This document shows positions 31,839-43,663 of a stretch of 64,000 nucleotides of DNA, in pieces. The notes under the pieces were generated by a model. That model saw only the letters and a list, made by a program, of their open reading frames with translations, ran no database searches and was not told the origin of the DNA. This DNA is from Saccharum officinarum (lineage: Eukaryota > Streptophyta > Magnoliopsida > Poales > Poaceae): NCBI GenBank assembly GCA_020631735.1, contig CM036209.1, forward strand, positions 4,439,451 to 4,503,450, read 5' to 3'. Position numbers and translations under genes: made by a program. Position 1 is the first letter of the stretch; every line of letters starts with the position of its first letter.

Positions 31839-32299
31839 TGCTAGGATCTACTACTAGCAGTACTAACGGGGAATCGGGGACAAAAGAACAAACTGTGATG
31901 TACTGTGAGGTAGATCTAGGGGTTTAGGAGGTAAACCGTCGTTGGAGGGAGCGGATCCGGAGGTGTCCATGGCGTGGGCGTGTCGGTGAAGTAGATCGCG
32001 TCTTCCTTCGGGCCTCCACCGGCGTTGTCCGACGACGGTGGTGCGGCAGTAGAGAGATGGCGGCGCGGTGGTGCTTCCCGACGCCACTGCGCGATGCCGA
32101 TCGGTGGCCTAGGGTTGTAGAGTGGGGTTTGGGGCACGGCGAACCTCGTGACGCGAGCCTGCGGCCCCCACTCCCTTTATATAGCGCAGCGCGTCGGGGG
32201 CCCACCAACCATGGAACGGTTGGGCGCCCCCGATCAGGGCGCGATCCAGGGGCAACGGGGCCCCAGCCGTTGGGCTGGGCCTCTGAGATCATCCTAACA
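31839..32299 (-). mobile_element. 3' LTR of truncated copia element
   Basis: Begins TGTTAGGATGATC on the - strand at 32299, right after the PPT (ATCAAGGGGAGAA). It has a TATA box CTATATAAAG at about 32176-32185. The far border is set at 31839 because the + strand there reads TGCTAGGATC, the inverted counterpart of TGTTAGGATG. That end is less certain. Confidence 0.6.
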
Positions 32300-32470
32300 T
32301 TCTCCCCTTGATCTCATCTCTGCTTTCTCACTTTGTTAACCCACCCCATCACAAATTAGTGTATTGAGCATGTTTCATCATAACAGTTATTACCATTAGA
32401 TTACACAGCCACAGACACTTTTCTGTTCAGTGGTAGATTCTCGCCTTGGGCCCTCTTACTTATCCAGGAA

Positions 32471-34783
32471 TCACAGGCCTTCCTTCAAACCCATGCCGGC
32501 TACGTGTTCTCTGAACACATTGGGCGGTAAGCCTTTCGTAAGCGGATCCGCTAACATCTTTTCTGTGCCTATATGTTCAAGACTTATGACATGATCCCGG
32601 ATTTTATCCTTCACAACATAATATTTTATGTCAATGTGCTTGGCGGCATTGCTTGACTTATTGTTGTGAGCGTACAACACTGCTGGCTCGTTATCACAAT
32701 ACAACTTTAGTGGTTTATCGATGCTGTCGACCACCTTCAAACTGGGTATAAATTTCTTAAGCCAATTCACCTGTCCCGATGCCTCATAACAAGCAATGAA
32801 CTCAGCATACATTGTGGACGATGCAGTGACTATTGTTTGTTTTGAGCTTTTCCATGATATGGCTCCTTGCGCGAGAGTGAATATATACCCTGAGGTAGAC
32901 TTTCTATCATCTCCCGCGTAATCAGAATCTGAATATCCTACTATTTGTAGGTCATCAGATCTTCTGTAGGTTAGCATGAGCCCTTTTGTACCTTGCAAGT
33001 ATCTTAAGACCTTCTTTACTAAATTCCAGTGTTCCATACCTGGATTACTTTGATATCTGCCAAGCAGCCCAGTCACAAAGGCCAGATCTGGGCGTGTGCA
33101 CACTTGAGCATACTGTAAGCTTCCGACAGCTGAAGCGTATGGAACGGCTTGCATGCGATCGCGCTCGAACTTGCTCTTGGGACATTGATGTTCCCCATAC
33201 TTGTCACCTTTTACAATAGGAGCAGGTGATGGTCTACACTTATGCATATTGAATTTCTTCAATATTTTCTCTATATATGCCTCTTGGGACAATCCTAATA
33301 CCCCTCGGTTTCTATCTCGGTGAATCTTTATGCCCAAGACAAAAGAAGCTTCACCTAAATCCTTCATATCAAAATTTGAGGACAAAAATCTCTTGGTTTC
33401 CTGTAGCAGAGTGACATCACTACTTGCTAGTAGAATGTCATCTACATACAGTACTAGGAAAATATATTTCCCATTCTTAAATTTTGCATACACGCAATTG
33501 TCCTCAACATTCTCTTTAAACCCAAACTTCCTGATTGTCTTATCAAACTTCAAATACCACTGTCTGGATGCTTGCTTTAAACCATAAATGGACTTCTTCA
33601 GGCGACAGCCCATTCTTTCCTTGCCTGTCACAGCAAAACCTTTCGGTTGTGCCATGTACACTCTTTCTTCTAGATCCCCATTGAGAAACGCTGTCTTCAC
33701 ATCCATCTGATGTAATTCTAGATCAAAATGTGCCACTAGGGCCATTATGATTCTAAAGGAGTCCTTGCTTGAGACGGGAGAGAACGTTTCATTGTAATCT
33801 ATCCCTTCTCGCTGAGTAAAACCTTTTGCTACCAGTCTTGCTTTATACCTTTCTATGTTCCCTTTGGAGTCACGTTTCACTTTGTAGACCCATTTACAGC
33901 CTACTGTTTTGGCTCCTTCAGGAATTTCCTCTAGGTCCCAAACTTTATTGGTACTCATGGACTTTAATTCATCTTCCATGGCTTCTTGCCACTTAGATGC
34001 TTCAGTGCTCCTCATGGCTTCTTCAAATGAGGTAGGTTCATCCTCCATCTGAACTTCTTCGCATTCATAGACTATGTAGTCATCTGGAATAGGAGACTTT
34101 CTCGCTCTTTGAGGTCTGCCAGAAGGTTCTGCTACTGGCATTTCTTGTTCTTGAGGCTGATCTTGTTGGGGCTGCTGTTCATCAACTATGGGTTCATCCG
34201 GTTCCTGAAGGACAGGTTCCGAATTAGCCGTAGGCGAAAATACAGCAGGTGTTGTCACCACTTGCGTAGGTCCAACAACAACAGGCAGCGTGAAGTAGGG
34301 TTCCTGCACCATAGGGATAGGCACGAACACCCGCTTCTCTTCAAGGGTGATTTCTCGCGCTGTCTTGCTCCCCCTGATCATCTGATCTTCTAGAAAACTA
34401 GCGTGTCTCGTTTCCACGAACTTGGTATGTCTACCAGGGCAGTAAAAACGATAACCTTTGGACTTTTCTGGATAGCCAATGAAATGGCAACTTACTGTTT
34501 TGGGGTCTAGCTTTCCTATGTTCGGGTTAAATACTTTTGCTTCAGCAGGGCTCCCCCAGACACGCAGATGGTTGACTGAGGGCTTCCTGCCGGTCCACAA
34601 CTCATACGGTGTTTTAAGTACTGACTTGCTCGGAACTCTGTTGAGAATGTGAATGGCGGTTTTTAAGGCCTCCATCCACAAACTCAGTGGCAGAGTGGAA
34701 TAACTCATCATGCTGCGCACCATATCCATCAGAGTACGGTTACGCCTTTCTGCTACTCCATTTTGCTGTGGGTCGCCCGGCAT
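32471..34783 (-). pseudogene. pol: Copia pol, integrase C-terminal part, RT and RNase H
   Basis: A 770-aa open frame. It starts in the integrase (PQQNGVAERRNRTLMDM, YELWTGRKPSVNHLRVWG), then RT (LHQMDVKTAFLNGDLEERVY, YGLKQASRQWY, catalytic YVDDILLAS) and RNase H (YCDNEPAV, KHIDIKYYVVKD). It is separated from the upstream integrase frame by a one-base shift in a G run near 34880. The RT and RNase H domains look intact but are no longer joined to gag-PR-IN. Confidence 0.88.
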
Positions 34784-34797
34784 TGAATACTGGGCTA

Positions 34798-35901
34798 CTA
34801 TGCCATTTTCCTGTAAGAACCTTGCAAAAGGTCCAGGAACTTGTCCATAAGGGGTATGTCGACCGTAGTACTCCCCCCACGGTCAGATCTCACTACTTTG
34901 ATTTTTCTGTCTAGTTGATTTTCAACCTCAGCCTTGAATATCTTAAACTTGTCTAAAGCTTCTGAACGTTCTTTGATTGGATATATATATCCAAAACGAG
35001 AGTAGTCATCTGTGAATGTGATGAAGGAATCAAAACCATCCACAGATGTTACTGGAAAAGGTCCACAGATGTCTGTGTGGATCAATTCTAGTACTCCCGT
35101 GCTTCGCTTAGCGCCTTTCTTTATGTTCTTTGCTAACTTACCTTTAATGCAATCAACGCATTGCTCTAACTCTGAGAGTTCTAGTGGTGGGAGTATTGAT
35201 TCTTTGACTAAGCGTTCTATTCTCCCCCTCGAAATATGGCCTAAACGACAGTGCCATAATTTCGATGAGGAATCAATTCTTTTCCTTTTCTTGCTAGCAT
35301 CTGCGGGTATTGCATTCTCAGCATTGTTACATTCAGCATTCACATTCTCAGACGTAGATAATAAATAAAGTTTGTCTTGTCGGAAGGCAAGACCCACACA
35401 CTGATTATTTAATTGTAACTTGCAATTGTTCTTGCTAAAATGACAATCAAAACCATAGTCTGACAAACATGATACTGAAATCAAATTCCTGGCTAAAGAG
35501 GGAACATAAAGAACATCATGCAGCTGAAGTGTGAAGCCACTAGCTAAGTCTAGAGATAAATTTCCTATAGCTCGAACTTCAGCTTCAACACCAGTGGCCA
35601 CCTTAATCTGTCTTTCTCCTCTTTGAAGGGTTCTCCCTCCATTGAATCCCTGCAAAGAGTTAGCAACATGAACAGTTGCACCTGAGTCAATCCACCATGT
35701 GGATCTAGCATAACTTAGATATAAGGATTCATCAACAAAAGTTATAATGTCCTCACCCTTGACTAGGCAGTGTCTCATGAACTTAGGGCAGTCGTGCTTC
35801 CAATGCCCTGTCTCATGAAGAGTTTCCTCCCTTGTTATGAGAGGTGGAGGCATCTGGAGCTTTCTTGTTGTAGAATGGCTTCTTGTTCTTTCCTTTGACA
35901 A
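34798..35901 (-). pseudogene. pol: Copia protease and integrase N-terminal part
   Basis: Protease motif WWIDSGATVHVAN, GAG-pre-integrase LWHCRLGHIS with CVDCIKGK, and the integrase core LIHTDICGPF, ITFTDDYSRFGY and VVRSDRGG. After VVRSDRGG the frame shifts, and the E-containing block (EYYGRHTP in the other frame) is lost. The start also overlaps the gag frame by a second shift in the zinc-knuckle region (GHWKHDCPKF with its first cysteine out of frame). Confidence 0.85.
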
Positions 35902-36592
35902 AGTTCACAGAACCACCATTTGCATTCTTTAGCCTTTCTTCTTCTTGTACACACATTGCAATCACCTTCTCTAAATCCCAATCCTCTGGCTGTGTATTGT
36001 AATTGACAACAAATGTCTCGTACTCTTTGGGAAGGGAGTTTAGAGCTAAGTGAATGATGAAACCATCTGCCAGGGGCATCTTTAGCTTGTCTAACTTAGC
36101 TGCCATGGTGCTCATGCTCAGAATGTGCTCTCTCACACTTCCACCTGTGAACTTCATGTTAGTGAGTTTCTGGATCAGTGTGGAAGCATGAGCTTTGGTG
36201 GAACCAGTGAACTGATTCTTCACTTTCTCAAGATATTCTTTTGCTGTTTCACATTCTGGGATGGCACCTCTTAGGCCCTCTGTGATGGTTTTCTTGATGA
36301 CAATCTTGCACTTGCGGTTTGATTTTTCCCACTTGTATTTCTCAAGATCATACTTTGCTCTAATGGGAGCATAGTCTCGCTTCCGATTAGCAAAAGCTTC
36401 ATCGGTCTCATTTTGGGCCCTTTCGGGCTCCTCTGGCTCAGTGGGTTTTGGCTCCTGAAGAGCCAAATCTATCTCGGCAAGTGCTAGAGCAGCATCAAGT
36501 TCTTCTCGCCACAGGACATAGTTCTGTCCCGTCAGCTTTGGAATTGCACTAATAAAGTGCATCGCATTGAGAGCTACAGTGATTTTTATCAA
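35813..36592 (-). pseudogene. gag: Copia gag
   Basis: 259 aa of capsid region: FISAIPKLTGQNYVLWREEL at the start, EYLEKVKNQFTGSTKAHA, LNSLPKEYETFVVNYNT. Ends before the zinc knuckle because of a frameshift. The methionine in MHFISAIPKL is a likelier natural start than the first one at 36592. Confidence 0.85.
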
Positions 36593-38813
36593 AGCATTTT
36601 TTCCATAAGGCTTGTTTCACGTTGAAAATTTCTCATTATAAAGCTAACTACATCATATCCAAATTGTACAAAGCAGACATTCTATGCATTTATCATATCT
36701 ATGGGAGAAATGATAGACTGAAACTCACTCGCACATTCTAAGGAAAAAAGGTTACTGAAAATAATTGGCCTAAGATGCTACTGACATGAAAATACCAAAT
36801 CACTATCATTAGCATTACCTTTGCCTGTCTTTCCTTTACAGCCAGAAGCATTTCTTCTTCCTTCTTCAGCATGTCAAGAAGATCAAGAGCCTATTGCAGT
36901 GTGCAAATATTACTATGAATGCAAGTTATACAATTTGAAAAACAGGGGAACAAAATTCTACAAGCAGCATTGTTTAATATTTTTTTGCCACACCAAACTA
37001 ACCTTGCAGAGAGCCAATGAGATGGTAGATAACCAAGCCTGCAGCATAGGAAATGTAAATGAGAACCAAAGCATATGTTCTGATTAATTATACTCCAAAA
37101 ATGAAACACAAAGTAATAGAATATGATTTGGAAGCACGCATTGACAAGATACGAAACAAGATTATTAAAGAATTATTTAGTCAATGGGGGAAAAAGCAGA
37201 GAACAATGGTTAAAAATTTGAAGGCCTTGCAGCAAGTGTTTTATTGGCTATTGCTATGGGATAGATTTTATGGTAGGCTGGTAGCACTGTGTCTGTGTTA
37301 CCAGAGAGAACAAGAAAGATACTCATCGGCTTGGTACACACAAAAAGGGGCATCACAGGCATGTGGGTAGCTCCCTGCAGGTATTTAAGAACCTAGCTAG
37401 TAGCTACAAGCATCAAATTCATAAAGCTCCCTACAAGCATCATAGACTTAATAAATTAAAGCCGGACGTATCAAGGGTAGCAAGTTTTTATCACAGCTCA
37501 CTCTAATTTGAATATGCTGAAAGAGAACCAGAATAAACATATCATGAACACACGACTTTCAGTTGTGGGATGCTAACCTCTCTTTCTTCCTCCCCATCAT
37601 CCTCCAGGTCATCTTCCTCCCCAGCTTCAATGGGAGCAGATAAACGTTTGAACCGGGCAACCTGAATCATGAAATAGTAAGGAGTGAATGTTGGGGAAGA
37701 AACCCACCCTAAACATGCTACGAGTGATAAGCCTATGCATTAAAGATTATGCAAGCATGATGAGAGAACTATGTTCCATGTTACCCTGTTTCAATCATAG
37801 AGGCAAAACTGCTCAACAAGTTGAAGGGGAAAAATGTAATTCGGTCTCACCTTCTGCGCTCTTCTGTTAGCCATAGTATCAAGCTGTTCCTGTCTAGATA
37901 ATTCTAGCTCATCCTCTGGAATAAGCTCCAACACTTGACACAGAACAATGAACTCCTGTAGAGCACAAAAAGGAGTTATTATAAACTACTGATACATGAG
38001 AAACAGTCGGTGGCATTATTACAGAGTACTGGGTATCTACCATGTGAGACATATCTTAGAAACCAACAAATAAACTGCCTCTACAAAAACAATGTGACAT
38101 GGTAAATCACTGACCTTCAAATGGTGATGTGATGCCTTAAGACACGGGATCCGATCATCATGTGCTATCTTCTCAGTCATTCCTGCAAGGTAGTATGGGA
38201 CCTAAAATTCCAACAGAGATCAGAGAGACAGGCATAATAATAACCTAACAAATGACGAATAAGTCAATCACCGAAACAATTCCTGGTTTCCTAGCACTGC
38301 TGTGATTGTACTGACATGTGACTGTACCGACAGCTGACCAAATGACTACTAGGCGTTTAGTGCCATCTTATTATTACGCCCTGTTCCATGAACTTGTACG
38401 GCGAGCAGAACAGAGTGAGGGGAGGGGGGCGGGCAGACAACGGACATACGAGTAGGTACTTGAGGTCGGCGGTGGAGACGTCCTCCTTGGTCTCGTTGGG
38501 GGAGAAGAGGCCGAGCTTGCCGACCGTGCCGTCGCAGCGCCGCAGCAGCTCCACCTCCACCCCCTCGCGGATCCCTTCCTGGCCACAAGCAGAAACCCAA
38601 GCCCCGGTGTAAGCGCCACCACTCGGCCAATCCTAACTTGCTGGCGAAGCGAGCCGGGAGAGAAGACGAGAGGGCGGGAACGAACGAACGAACACGAACC
38701 TGGCCGAGGGCGGAGCTGCAGGCCAGCGCGTGGAGCCGCGACGCCCTGTCGAAGAGGGCCGGCAACGGGAGGTCGGCGTCGCCCTCCACCTCCCCGTCCC
38801 CGTGGTGGAGCCG

Positions 38814-39438
38814 TTGTCATGAATGGCAAGGTCGGGGAGAAGGCGGGTACAGGACCCTGTCGGCCCACCAGCGACCGATAGGACTCCTATCGGCTGTCCA
38901 CCAGCCGACAAGAACCCTATCGGATTGCCAGCGCCCGACAGGACCTAGGCGGCTACCGGGACGCCGATAGGATCCCTATCGGCTATCCAGCGGCCGACAG
39001 GAGGCCTATCGGCTGGCCAGCGGCCGACAAGACTGTATCGGCTAGCGAGCCCTCAACACTGTAGATTTGCCAAGGATTTTAATTTCGTTATCGCAAAAAT
39101 TTCGGTCACCACTGAAATTACCGAATTTCGCCGAAATTTTTTTTTAGAGATTAGGACATGAAGTATGTTGTTTCTAAAAATGTTTAGATCTAAATAAATA
39201 TTAGTATGATTTATGACTACACATCTATTGAATAGAAGAATATACAATATAATCAATAGAAAAATATAAATCTAGAGTTATACATCATATGTATTAGAGT
39301 ATTACAAAATTTCGGAGTTTTCTTTCGGCCACCACCGAAATTACCGAATTTCATGAAATTCGGCCGAAATTTCACCGAAATTTTGAACCCTGAGATTTGC
39401 AATTTATCATTACAAAAATATTATTTTAAAAAAATTTC
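38814..39438. mobile_element. ~625-bp insertion separating TAP46 ATG from codon 2
   Basis: Left part (about 38845-39050) is a tandem array of a roughly 29-bp motif, CCTATCGGCTGTCCAGC then GGCCGACAGGA. The right part (39065-39400) contains mirrored blocks of ACCGAAATTACCGAATTTC, as in grass MITE-like repeats. The borders are inferred by comparison with the uninterrupted leader in the repeat at 48027-48200, where GAGCCG and CATTTGCGACTGCGTCC are adjacent. Here GAGCCG ends at 38813 and CATCTGCGACCGCATCC begins at 39439. May be two elements inserted one in the other; no clear target duplication. Confidence 0.75.
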
Positions 39439-39536
39439 CATCTGCGACCGCATCCTATCGCTCACCTCCTCCACCTGCACCATCCCGACCGTGCGGGTCG
39501 GCCTTGCCGGACACAAACAAGCGAGGGATCGGCGCC

Positions 39537-42500
39537 TATAACACCTCGGGTGTTATAGTGGCTAAATAACATGCCATGTCATCATATTGCACCGCAAAGC
39601 ATCCATGATTAGGTTAACTACGATATGCATCAACTAAAACGAGTTTACATTCTTAGGTTGGATGTGCTTCTCAGTGTGTGACTCGAATCGAAAACCCTAA
39701 TTTCGAATGTCACCGCAAATACTTAGTTTATGCCATGCGTAATTTGAGGTGTATGACTGTGTTATACACTAGTACCAAGTGTAGGTTATGAACTCAAGTC
39801 CAACTCATAAAATGGAGCTTCAAGTTTGAGTTTGAATTGGAATCCAAAACTTGTCGCGAGTTTTCCGATTCGAATTTGAATTCAAATTTGGGGAATTATT
39901 AAAGGATTTTGAAAAGTTAAATTGGTCAACCAAGAGTGGCATTTGGTCAAACATATGATGCTTGACTAAATGATGCCCTTGGGTGATGGTTTGATCATTA
40001 ATAATCACCAATTAAAATAGCAACAAGTTTCAATTTGAAATTCTTCCGAAAACCCTAAATTTCAAAACCCTGATTTTACCCCTTTTGAAATAATTTAAAA
40101 TCTAAGCAAAATTTGGGAAAAGTTTGAAACTAAGTTTGTAGATCTTTTCAAGGGCTACAACTTTGGTGTTTTGAGTTTTCAAAGTTTTAGTGTAAAATGT
40201 GGAGTAATTTTGAAAAGAAGCAAATTTCAAATTTCACCCATTTTCATCCCCAAATTCAAATTTTAAAATAGAGGTCGAATTTGAAAATGGTTTGAATAGC
40301 CAAGTTCTAGGTCTTGGCTAGTTGTACAACTTTGGTGTTTGGAGTTTTTGAAGTTTCAATATAAAATTTAAAGTAATTTCTAAATTACCAAATTCTAGAA
40401 AAGTGTCCCTTTTGATTTCAAACACTAATTTCAAAATTTAGTTCGAATTTGAAAAAGTTTTCAACATGAAACTTGTAGAGCTTGAAATTCTAAAGATTTC
40501 ATATTTTGAGAATTTTTGAAGTTGCTGCATGATTTTGGGAGTAATTTGGCAAAAACAGTTTGAATTTGAAAATTTGGGGGAGGGGTTACTACAGTGGCCG
40601 ACGAATCACCGTCGGGCACCGAGCGGGATGGGCACCGGCGAGCCACCGGGCTGCTTCCAGGCCATTCTCGCGAGCGCTCGATCGCCACTTCGTCCGCGCG
40701 CGCCTTCTAGCACGCCAGCAGGGTCGGAGACCCCTTTATAAGGGCAAGCAAGCCGTCGTTTTTCTTCTTCCTCTTTCTCTGTTTTACCGCCGCCGCTCAG
40801 CTCCGCCGCTCACCGCTGTTGTCGTTGAGCTGCCTCCGGCTAAAACAACCACGCCATCAAGTTCGCCTCGCTCTTGCATGCCTCCTGGTCCGCTTGCACT
40901 AGCCAATCTCCACCCAAATCACCGCACAGTCGCCTCCTTCCCATCACCGGTGACCGAGCGCCACCGAGCCGCCTCACGTGGCCAGCCCTCTCCATCGCCT
41001 CTCAGCGCCTCCTAGTTGCTTCACTGCACTCACGGTGGGCTGCTGTTACTTATCGTGCCTTCAATTTAGCCGCTACCAGCTTATAACGCTGGGACGCCGT
41101 GAGCCGCGACCACCGTGCCTCCATGGCCGGTGAGGTACCGCCTCCGTGAGGTCTGCGGTCGTGAGAGTGGTTCGGTGAGATTCGCGATGTCGCGTAGGTC
41201 ATGTTGGTCACGTTAGTTGGGCACGGTCTTGTCACCGGTGTCGTGATCGCCGGCCGGCCGCCGTGCTGTCATGGCTGGGCCACGGAAGAGAGAGCGAAAG
41301 AGGGAGGAGAGGGATGACAGGCGGGGCCGCCATGTTAGCCAAAGATAGAGAGAGAGGGCGAGCGCGCGCGGGGGCGGGCCGCGTTGTTGGGTCGCGCGTG
41401 CTACTAGGCTGTGAGCGGGAGCGGGCGAGCACACGCGGGTGGGCCGCGTTGCTAGGCCGAGCCAGAGGAGAAAAGAAGGAGTCGGCCCGAGCTGCGGTTT
41501 TGTTTTTGCTTTTTCAAAAATGTGAATAGTAGTAGTATTTGTTTATTTCAATAGAGTTTTTGTAGAGCTCCAAAAATAGTGAAAAAATTTGTGTAAGCTT
41601 TTCAGGGTGTAAACTATTTAGGAAAAATGTTAAATTCCAATTTTGATTACTTTTTGTAAATTAATTAATTAGCTCAATTAAATGTTAAATGCAAATTCTA
41701 GGAATTTTAGTAATTAAAATATTAATCCAAAAATAATGAAATTTGTTTTGACACTGTTTTAAACCATGACCAATCTATAGAAAAAGTTTGAGCTCAATTA
41801 GATGAGGTTTAATTTATTCTTAATTGATGCCTTAATTTATTTAAGTGATTATTTAAGTGTTAAATTGATAATTTTAAGTGTTATGTGCTCTTTTGATTGA
41901 GTGATGACCTTGGATCGCTAATTCTTGGTGATTCTTGGCACCTTAATTACTTGGTTGAGCTCGTTAGTAGCATGTTCTTTAAGAAGTGTTAATATTGCTT
42001 AAGTAAACGTTGTTAGTTAGTAGGTTTTGTTGTTTTGCAACCGTACCGCGAAGGAAAGTTGTACTCAAGTTGTTAACCTTGGCATGTCATCATCAAGCAT
42101 CATGTTTATCATTGCATCATGTTGAAACATGTTATACTCTCGTATAGTTTCCGCTTTCGAGGAAGTCGACGTTGTTGAGCAAGCCTCCGGAGAAGAGCAG
42201 TCGCTGGTGGGTTCTGGACCGGACGTCGGAGTTGTTGAGCCCGAGCTAGTCGTCTCGTCTGAGCAGGGCAAGCCTCGGTGCATTTAAATCCTTCCTTGAG
42301 TTTTACGAATCTTTATTAGTTATACTATGGTTTACTGCATTAAGTAATTAAGAGTTGAATGATAACTCAATTGCTGCATTATCATCCTTGATTATTGCGA
42401 TATCACCCTTGGTACCTGTTTTACTGAAAATGCATAGTATGCTTCGCCATGCTTATTAATTTAGGCTTTTAAAATGAAATGCTTATATGGCCACGATGGC

Positions 42501-43663
42501 ATACTCGATGAATATTAAATTATAAGAATGAACTTGAAATATCGGGCGGGTGGTTTGGCCACTGCTAACTTACATTGGGAACATAGTCTCAATGTAGTGT
42601 TTCCGCCTTATCGGTTAAGGACCGTACGTTGTTGGCCCTCGAGTCATGGAGTTTTTATTAGTACTAGCCATGTACCCATGTTGGGTAAGCCTTACTTCGG
42701 CTATTCTATTACGAGAACGTTTAACCTCGCACTGGGAGTGGAGAGATGACGAGAGTAGCGTGTACCCTCGGGGCTAGAATTGGGCCGGGTTCGAGAAGTA
42801 CTGTGCTCTCGGGTGGTGATGGACACGTTCTGGTTTGGGTTACTCGGGTAAGAGTTGATATATGCAAGATTCGTTTCTACATATGTCGTGTGGTTAGGAA
42901 GCCCTAGCTAGGTAAATCAAGCGGTTCGAATCGTCATTACTCCACGAGAAAGGAGTCTTGACCTTGCACCAACATCGTAGTTAAGAAATGAAAAATAATG
43001 AAAGTATCAGAAAGATCTTACTGAGAATTACTTTGATCTAGATTAGGATCACTTAGAATTGGTTAATGAATCATCAATGATAAAAATAAAATATTGAAGG
43101 TAAGGACTCACTTTAGTAAGCTTTTCTATAAAAGAAATTTTGATTCTTGAATACCCGTACCTTGATTCCCTAAAGCTAGCATGCTCTTGGAGTCTTTTTC
43201 TTAGTCGGCTAAGTCTTGTTGAGTACTCTCCGTACTAAGGGTTTGTTAACCCTTGTTGCAGGTGCGGTTCATGAACAAGTCTACTTTGAGTCTTGTTGCA
43301 TGACCGTTGTGGTTGAAGAAAGTGACGACGAGTAGGCTGTGTGGCCTCTGGGCAAGGCATCTTGTTTGGGTGTTGTAATAAAGTTACTACTGATACTTCC
43401 CTACTACTGGTTTGTAATAAGGCTATATATGGTTTGAGGTTTGAAAACTGTGGTTTGTAAACTTAAGTTATGTAAGACTTCCGCTACTTTACTCTGATGG
43501 TATTTTGAATAAACTGTTGTAATATTGTAATACTCCTATGATTGGATCCTGTTCGGAGAAAAGCAGGCCTTTTAGGTTATGAGGAACATAAGTACGACTG
43601 TCAGAGGTCATTATGACAATGACAGGTACATGTGGGCCATCATAATTAGGAGGTTCTGTGACA
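39537..43663 (+). mobile_element. Solo LTR of a Ty3/gypsy (Tekay-like) element
   Basis: 4127 bp flanked by 5-bp target duplications GCGCC (39532-39536 and 43664-43668). Starts TATAACACCTCGGGTGTTA (the first dinucleotide is probably a mutated TG) and ends CTGTGACA. The ends match those of the LTR at 53713-57720. A promoter TATAAG is at about 40737. No internal region remains, so it arose by LTR-LTR recombination. It sits 96 bp upstream of the former TAP46 ATG. Confidence 0.88.
40737..40742 (+). promoter_or_regulatory. TATA-like box of gypsy solo LTR
   Basis: TTTATAAGGG at the end of a GC-rich stretch and before a pyrimidine-rich start region. It would give a U3 of about 1.2 kb and a very long R-U5. 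Confidence 0.5.

Larger units (their letters stand above)
31839..36597 (-). mobile_element. Truncated Ty1/copia element inside TAP46
   Basis: Same orientation as the host gene. A 3' LTR (31839-32299), PPT and a gag-pol region are present. The element stops just upstream of the gag start with no PBS or 5' LTR, so its 5' end has been lost. At least two frameshifts break the polyprotein. The intron sequence of TAP46 resumes directly at about 36598. The exon expected between exons 7 and 9 is missing, so one deletion may have removed both that exon and the 5' LTR. Confidence 0.85.
31039..39441 (-). pseudogene. TAP46: TAP46 (PP2A regulatory subunit, TAP42/IGBP1 family), disrupted
   Basis: TAP46 binds PP2A-type catalytic subunits and acts downstream of TOR. 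Exons (- strand): ATG 39439-39441, rest of exon 1 38700-38813; 2, 38450-38578; 3, 38115-38201; 4, 37851-37955; 5, 37578-37661; 6, 37003-37038; 7, 36819-36890; 9, 31608-31719; 10, 31039-31261. All junctions are GT-AG and phases agree. Recognisable blocks are LGLFSPNETKEDVSTADLKY, VPYYLAGMTEKIA, EAGEEDDLEDDGEEERE, EHKHQPLILRPASLV, SERERMAAQVFQP and DNPRGAGNKKLTPCG at the C-terminus. Lesions: about 625 bp separate ATG from codon 2; the exon carrying the conserved ERTKKAE..ATFAQDV region is absent where a copia element lies; exon 5 joins FKR directly to LSAPIEAG, lacking the basic KERKERR segment of the family; exon 10 reads WDDNPRG, lacking a WKDD-type repeat. An aberrant transcript is possible; a normal protein is not. 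Confidence 0.88.
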
